Assembly: GCA_001584585.1 (NCBI GenBank)
Contig: LSYV01000147.1
Span: 5,030 to 18,889 of the forward strand
Direction of reading: 5' to 3'
Length of the DNA stretch: 13,860 nucleotides
Origin: Gonium pectorale
Lineage: Eukaryota > Chlorophyta > Chlorophyceae > Chlamydomonadales > Volvocaceae
Part shown: positions 6,401 to 12,400 of the stretch, in pieces
How positions within the stretch are numbered: the first letter of the stretch is position 1
Layout: the number at the start of each line of letters is the position of its first letter
The notes under the pieces: model-generated
Databases searched by the model: none
What the model was told of the DNA's origin: nothing
What the model saw: only the letters and a program-made list of their open reading frames with translations
Program-made: the position numbers and the translations under genes

Positions 6401-9400
6401 ATCGTGAGCCAGCACATCCAGCATACGGAGCAGGAATCGATCCAGCTCCAGCTCCTGTGCCATGAGGAGATTGGTGCCCAGTTCCCTCAGCGTGCAGATG
6501 ATGTGCTGGCTCACAATTTGCACGACCAAGTGCTGTGGGGCCGTGTCAGCCATCAAGCCGATGACCTTCACTGCTTGTTCCTCAACAAGCGCCACCAAAT
6601 CATCCGAGAGCCCGGAGACGGGTGGCCGGCAGGGGCGGCGGGAAGAGGATCCCACAATGGGCTGCGCGTTCGATGCAGCGGCCCCCGAGCCACCTGCCAC
6701 GTCAACCGGCTGCTGCTGCTCCTCCGGCTGCTGCGCCTGCTCTGCGGCGACTGCAGCCGCTGCCCCATCGCGGCGGGGGATATGCGCGGCGGCCTCGTCG
6801 CGCTGGGCGCGCTCGGCCGCCTCCCGCTGCGCCTGCTCAACAGCGGCGTCCAGCAGCTCGTTCTCGCGCTGATCGGCCTCGCGGCTAGCAGCCCGGCGCC
6901 AGCGTTTGTTTGCCCGATTGCGGGCCTTCTTCTCCGCCCGCTTCGAACCGCCGCTGCTGCCAGACGTGCTGCTGTCGCCGCTGTCATCGCTGTGCTGCGA
7001 TGAGGTCGCTGAGGAGTGAGGGCGGGCAGCGAGCATCTGCTCAAGAGCGAGGACCTTCGCCGCAAGAGCAGCGTTCTCCTTCACGAGGGACTTGTACGCA
7101 TTCGTAGAGTCCCTCAGCTCCTTCTCAATATCGGTTGCCCGCTTCCGCTGCGTGCCGGTGCCGAGCGTCACCATCTGATCCCCGAGGGTGGCTGCGGCTT
7201 CGGCCACGGCAGGCGCCTGTCGGGCAAGGGGCCGAGGACCAGTTCTTGTCATTACGGGCGGCCCAAGGTAAGCTCGCTTGGAGGCGAGCCGAAGGAACAA
7301 GTCCATGATGTTTGCGCGATGATGAGTTTCCGGCCGCAACTTCTTCTGAGCCGAGGTCCCAGTACGTTTCTTGCCCTTACGTACCGGCATAGCCTCCTCG
7401 CGCTCCTGCTCAGAGCCGACCTCGCCCTCCTCGGCGGAGATCCGCGAGGGCTAGGGGCCGAGGTCGCTATCCGTCTTCTCACGCCCAGGATCGGACGCGC
7501 TGCTGGCTGCCTCCATGGGCGCCATGTTCGCAGCCGCTGCCTCTAGGGGCGCAGGCTGGGCCGGGAGCTTAGCCTTGCTCGGGGCCATCTCTGAGACTAA
7601 GGACGGAGCCTGATGCTAAGTGCCCTCCGTCTGATCTTCAATCACTTTCCGTCGACTCTCGTTAACGTCTTCCGCTCTCGCACAGTCGGTAAGTTTCCCC
7701 TCCACTAGAATAGCCATTAGGGGGACTATCGCTGTTACAGTACACATCGTTGAAGCAGGACACACTGCGGACACAAACCACACAAAGAAACAGCACGAAA
7801 AAGCTGAGCAGCACCGCCAGTTGGCCTCGGAACTACAAGCTGCAGGTTGGAATAATGTGCGCTACACAGGCAGGGAAGCCATAAGCCTTGGGTTTGGTGG
7901 CACCATCCCCAAGGACCTACGACCACCCCTCATCAGCTTGGGTCTATCGAATCGGGGCTCTCAACAATGCTGTTACGACCAGGCGGTTTTCCCTATCCGA
8001 CAAACCTGCTGGGACGTAAATCGAACTCTCCCACCTAGGTGGGCCTTTAACACTGCGGTGGCGGGCGGTGTACAGGACTCCGACACCAGAGTCCTCACCA
8101 CAGCCTGCCCCCTTAACACACGACCGGGCGTAACACTTGACGTATGCCAAAGTTGTACAGATGAACTAAAGCATATGGAATTGATGTATCCCAATTCTTC
8201 ACGGCAGCTGAATGCATGTACATAAAACTTGTACATGATTTGAGTTGATTGGCGCAGGGGCTAAGTTCATTGAGGCCCTCTGCCTGCCCTTGAGCACGGA
8301 CGTACCTTGGCAGCGGCATTGACATCAGCCCCTGCCATCCACAGCTCCTTCACCACCTCCATGTGCCCCTCCGAGGCGGCGCCATGGAGTGGAGTCCCTG
8401 CGTACTGTGGGAGCGGACATTGGGTATTCGGGGGCAGGGGAAACCTGAAATTGAGGGGCCTTGCATGAGTGGAGGTTGGAAATGATGAAGCAGGATGGCA
8501 CACGACACCCGACCCAAGATGTACATACAGGATCTCCGCCGTACAAGGTACGCATCATAAACCACTGAATTTCAACATATCCGTGGTGGAGGGTACGCAC
8601 TTGATACCACCAACCAATATCTGAGCACGCTTACAAGGGACCCGACGGGGGGCCGGGACGACAGCAGCAGAGAGCGACAACAGCGCCCTCCTGCCCCACC
8701 CACCCCCTCAATGCCGCCCAACCAAGTCCGTCCAGCCCAGTCCCCCCCCCCCGTGCAAATAATCAGGGGCTGGCGTGTCAAGGAGCTGTGCAGAAGGTGG
8801 GGCGTCGGAGCTGTGGGGTCCGCCACCGAGGGTAGGGCCCATGCGCCCGCCGCACAAAATAACCCCCTCATAGAGGGAGCCGCTGTGAGTCATCAGTGGC
8901 GGAGCGACCGCGAGTTAACACTCCCTTCGTCGATGGATCCTGCCTGCCCTTAGACAAGGACGCACCTTGGAAGCTGCATTGACGTTAGCCCCCTTCGCCA
9001 GCAGCTTCTTCACCACCTCCAGGTGCCCCTCGGAGGCGGCAACGTGGAGTGGAGTCCCTAGGTCCTGTGGGAGGGGACACCGGCCATTCCATCCAGGGCC
9101 TTGCACGAGTAGTGGGGGTTGGAAAGGAAGCAGGATGGCACACGGCACCCGACCCAAGGTGCACATACAGGCTCTCTATGGGATCTCCGCCGTATAGGGA
9201 ATTTCGAGCCACGCACTGAAGGCATCCGTACACATATCCGTGGCGACCAAACTCGATTACAGCAACCAACATAAGAGCACGCTCATGGGGGCCCCGGGGG
9301 GGAACACTGATAGGGGGTGTTAAGGTGGCCGTTGTTTGTTTGATTTTGTGGGGGAGAGGGAGGGCGGGGGGAGTGGCAACGGCAGTGGAGGTAGCGATTG

Positions 9401-12400
9401 CAATTTTAAAAAATAAGCAGCGGTTGTGGCAGCGGCGGCGGCGATCGGTATGCATGCTGTGCGGGTCGGTGGGGGTGGGTGCTGCACACCCGGCAACGAA
9501 CCGGGAACCGATCGAAGGGCCCAGGCCCCCCCCCCCTCCGGCCCCACCCACCCTCGATGCTGTGGGACCAAGTCGGTCCAGCCCAGTCCCGCCCCCAGTG
9601 CGCATCAGGGGCCGGCGTGTGAAGGAGCTGAGCGGAAGGTGGAGGCGCCAGAGAAGGGTCGTTGATAGCCAGAGCTGTGGGTTCCGCCGCCGAGGGTAGG
9701 GCCCATGCGCCTAATGCGCCCACCGCACAAAACAACCCCCACATAGAGGGAGCCGCTGTGTGTCATCAGTGGGGGAGGGACCGCGAAAAATCACTACTCT
9801 CTTCGTCGATTGCGGCTCCCCTGACTGCCTGCCCTGGAACAAGGACGCACCCAGGTAGCTGCCTTGACATCAGCCCCCTTCGCCGCCAGCAGCTCCTTCA
9901 CCACCTCCAGGTGCCCCTTGGAAGCGGCGACATGGAGTGGAGTCCCTACTTCCTGTGGGAGGGGCACCAGTCATTTAGTCCGGGGCCTTGCACGGGTGGG
10001 AACGACATTTTGGAAGCGGCTGTTCAAACGGGGGGCAGTGGGTTTAGAAGGCATTCTCAATAGACAGGGGGGCTCCGTTGCCTTCAGCCCACCTGCCTGC
10101 CCTAAAATGAACAATGCCGCACCTCGTCCACTGCATGGACATCAGCCCCCGCTGCCAGCAGCTCCTTCACCACCTCCAGGTGCCCCTTGTAGGCGGCATC
10201 ATGGAGAGGAGCCCGTTCTTTCTGTGGGAGGGGACATCAGGCATCCATCCGGGCCCTTGTACGAGCGGTGCTGAAAAGGAAGCAGGTGACACACAGCGCC
10301 CGACCCAAGTAAGGGGGGTGCACAAGCTCGCTGCGGGAGATCAAGATCAGTGCATGCCAGTCCTGGCCTTGACTCCATGGCGTGAGCGCCTGGCCTGCTG
10401 TCAGGCTTCCCCTTAGGCATATCAGTACCAACTATTGTGGGTGAGTGGTGGAGGGGCTAAACTCGATGCCAACAACCAATATTTACACGAGCATGTATGT
10501 ATGCTTGTTTGAGACCAGGCATGGGGTGGGGCGGCATGGTGCGGCACTTTGCGGGGCCAGTGGGTGGGAAGGAATTCTCGCTCAATAAAGAAGCCTTGGG
10601 GCGCGTTCCTCGCCCCACCGTCGAAGCAAGAGGCTGAGTGCTGAGGGTGGAAGGGAGGGACTGGTGTAGGGTCTCGACGTCGTGTCTCCCAGTAATGGGG
10701 GGAGCAATTGGCGCCGGCAACTTGATCGGGGAGGGCTATTGGGGGCAACGCAAATTGGGGGATTGTGGGTGATGATGGAGTGGGAAGCGGCGGTGGCGGT
10801 TTGGGAACGGCGGTGGATATATTTGGGGGAGGGAGGGGGAGTAGGCAAGCGGGTGGGGGGTACAGGTTGGGGGAGCACACGTGATGCCGACGACTGGACG
10901 GGGCAACGGCGGTGAGCAGCTGGCGCCAGCATGGATGTACAGGGGATGGGACAGAACGCCTACTCACCCTCCCTCTCTTGGTTGATAGAGGCCCCTTTGT
11001 TCTCTTAAATGGACAAGGACGCACCTCTTCAACTGACTTGACATCAGCGCCTGCCGCCAGCAGCTCCTTCACCAGCTTCAGGTGCCCCTTGGAGGCGGCG
11101 GCACGGAGTGGAGTCCATCCGAACTGTGGGAGGGGACATAGGGCATTCAATACGGGGGCTTAGCTTGAAAGTTTGGCGGTTGGAAAGGAAGCAGGATAGA
11201 TGGCACACGGCACTCCACCCAAGGTGCACATACAGGCTCATTGCAGGATCGCCGAACCCGACATTTCGAACAACTGAATGCATCCGTACACATATCCGTG
11301 GCGGAGGGGACAAACTCGATACCAGCAACCAACAGATGAGCACACTCATGGGGGGTCCTGGGGGAAGAGCGACGACAGCAGCAGACACTGATAGGGGGTG
11401 TTAAGGTGGCCGTTTTTTGTTTGATTTTGCGGGGGAGAGGGAGGGGGGAGTGGCACCGGCAGTGGCGGGCGGCGATTGCAATTTTAAAAAATAAGCAGCG
11501 GTTGTGGCAGCGGCGGCGGCGATCGCATGTGTATGCATGCTGTGTGGGTCGGTGGCTGGGGGTGGGTCGGTGGGGGTTGCTGCACACCCGGCAACGAACC
11601 GGGAAGCGAAGTGTGGGAGGGCTTGTAGGAGCTCGTTGGGGATGCCGTCGGGTCCTGGTGCCTTGTTGCGGGACAGCTGAGCGAGGCACTCGCTCTTGGA
11701 ACATGGCTGGGTCTACCATTCCGGGGAGCAGAGACGTGGGTGAAGCTGTGGGGGCCGCCGCCGAGGGTAGGGTGCCCGCCGCACAAAATAACCCCCTCAT
11801 AGAGGGAGCCGCTGTCAGTCATCAGCGGGGGAGCGACCGCGAGTTAACACTCCCTTCGTCGATGGATCCTGCCCGCCATAAAACAAGGACGCACTTCGGT
11901 AGCTGCATTGACATTAGCTCCCTTCGCCAGCAGCTCCTTCACCACCTCCAGGTGCCCGTTCTCAGCTGCGCCATGGAGTGGAGTCGTGGCCGAGTCCTGT
12001 TGGAGGGGCCATCGGGCATTCCATCCGGGGCCTTGCACGCGTAGTGGGGGTTGGAGGTGAAGCAGGATGGCACACACAGCCACGACCCGAGGGTAGGTGC
12101 ACATACATGTGCATTGTGGGATCTCCGCCGCCGTACCAGGCGGCGGAGATCCCACAGTGAATACATCTGTACACATATCCGTAGCGGAGGGACCAAACTC
12201 GATACCAGCAACCAACACACACATGAGCACGCTCATCTGCCTGCAATAAAGCAAAGACGCACCCAGTCAACTGCATTAGCTGCATTGACATCAGCCCCCA
12301 CCGCCAGCAGCTCCTTCACCACCTCCAGGTGCCCCTCGGAGGCAGCGACATGGAGTGGAGTATTTCCGCCCTGTGTGTGGGGGGGACATCAGGCATTTCA

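Larger units (their letters stand above)
4912..7739 (+). mobile_element. LTR retrotransposon derivative with palindromic gag-like interior
   Basis: A 2828-bp element with ends TG...CA, a GTACA target duplication and a primer-binding-like site after the left LTR. Order: complete left LTR 4912-5300; gag-like gene on the plus strand (5339-6418); 81-bp spacer (6419-6499); the same gag-like gene inverted (7617-6500); and a 126-bp right LTR remnant (7614-7739). No protease, reverse transcriptase, integrase or CCHC knuckle is visible, so it must have used proteins from an autonomous relative. The lineage (Copia or Gypsy) cannot be assigned. Two aberrations stand out: the inverted duplication, and the 3' LTR lacking its first 264 bp. 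The 5-bp duplication argues for integrase-mediated insertion rather than a DIRS-type mechanism. Confidence 0.8.
7740..8225 (+). pseudogene. Restriction-like endonuclease domain of a retroelement, C-terminal part
   Basis: This continues the frame broken at 4911: [13 protein letters not shown], then a Lys-rich helix ([10 protein letters not shown]), LQAAGWNNV, and [12 protein letters not shown] before LISLGLS. The VEAG Glu and following Lys residues are where a PD-(D/E)XK nuclease has its second and third catalytic positions. The frame is open to 8225, but after about 7965 it becomes Cys/Thr/Pro-rich and may read 3' non-coding sequence of the element. It is not functional as it stands because 2.8 kb of LTR element separates the halves. 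The family is inferred from motif style. Confidence 0.55.
4345..8250 (+). mobile_element. Retroelement fragment (non-LTR type by inference), split by a younger LTR element
   Basis: Boundaries are approximate. Left of about 4345 the sequence matches other ankyrin introns (the GGTGGTGGAGGGGTC block), and right of about 8250 intron sequence resumes (CTAAGTTCATTGAGGCC, compare 4010-4038). Without the LTR insertion the element is about 1.07 kb and codes only for a C-terminal nuclease-like domain. That fits a 5'-truncated non-LTR element. No target duplication or poly(A) tail was recognised. It lies antisense to the host gene. Confidence 0.55.

Noticed and set aside
5534..7003. A 489-codon plus-strand gene (and its 470-codon minus-strand twin)
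   Set aside because: Only the first part of each is sense. After the palindrome centre each frame reads the antisense of the opposite arm, so the full lengths are not real proteins.
4912..7739. DIRS-type or foldback DNA transposon
   Set aside because: The outer ends are direct, not inverted, repeats. TG...CA ends and a 5-bp target duplication point to LTR integration.
7929..7936. Minus-strand CTGATGAG as a hammerhead ribozyme core
   Set aside because: No GAAA follows at the right spacing and there are no matching stems. The LTR was also scanned for hammerhead motifs without success.
8060..8074. Minus-strand TGTACACCGCCCGCC resembling the conserved 3' end of small-subunit rRNA
   Set aside because: The usual TTGTACACACCGCCCGTC is imperfect, and the flanks show no rRNA helices or other conserved blocks.
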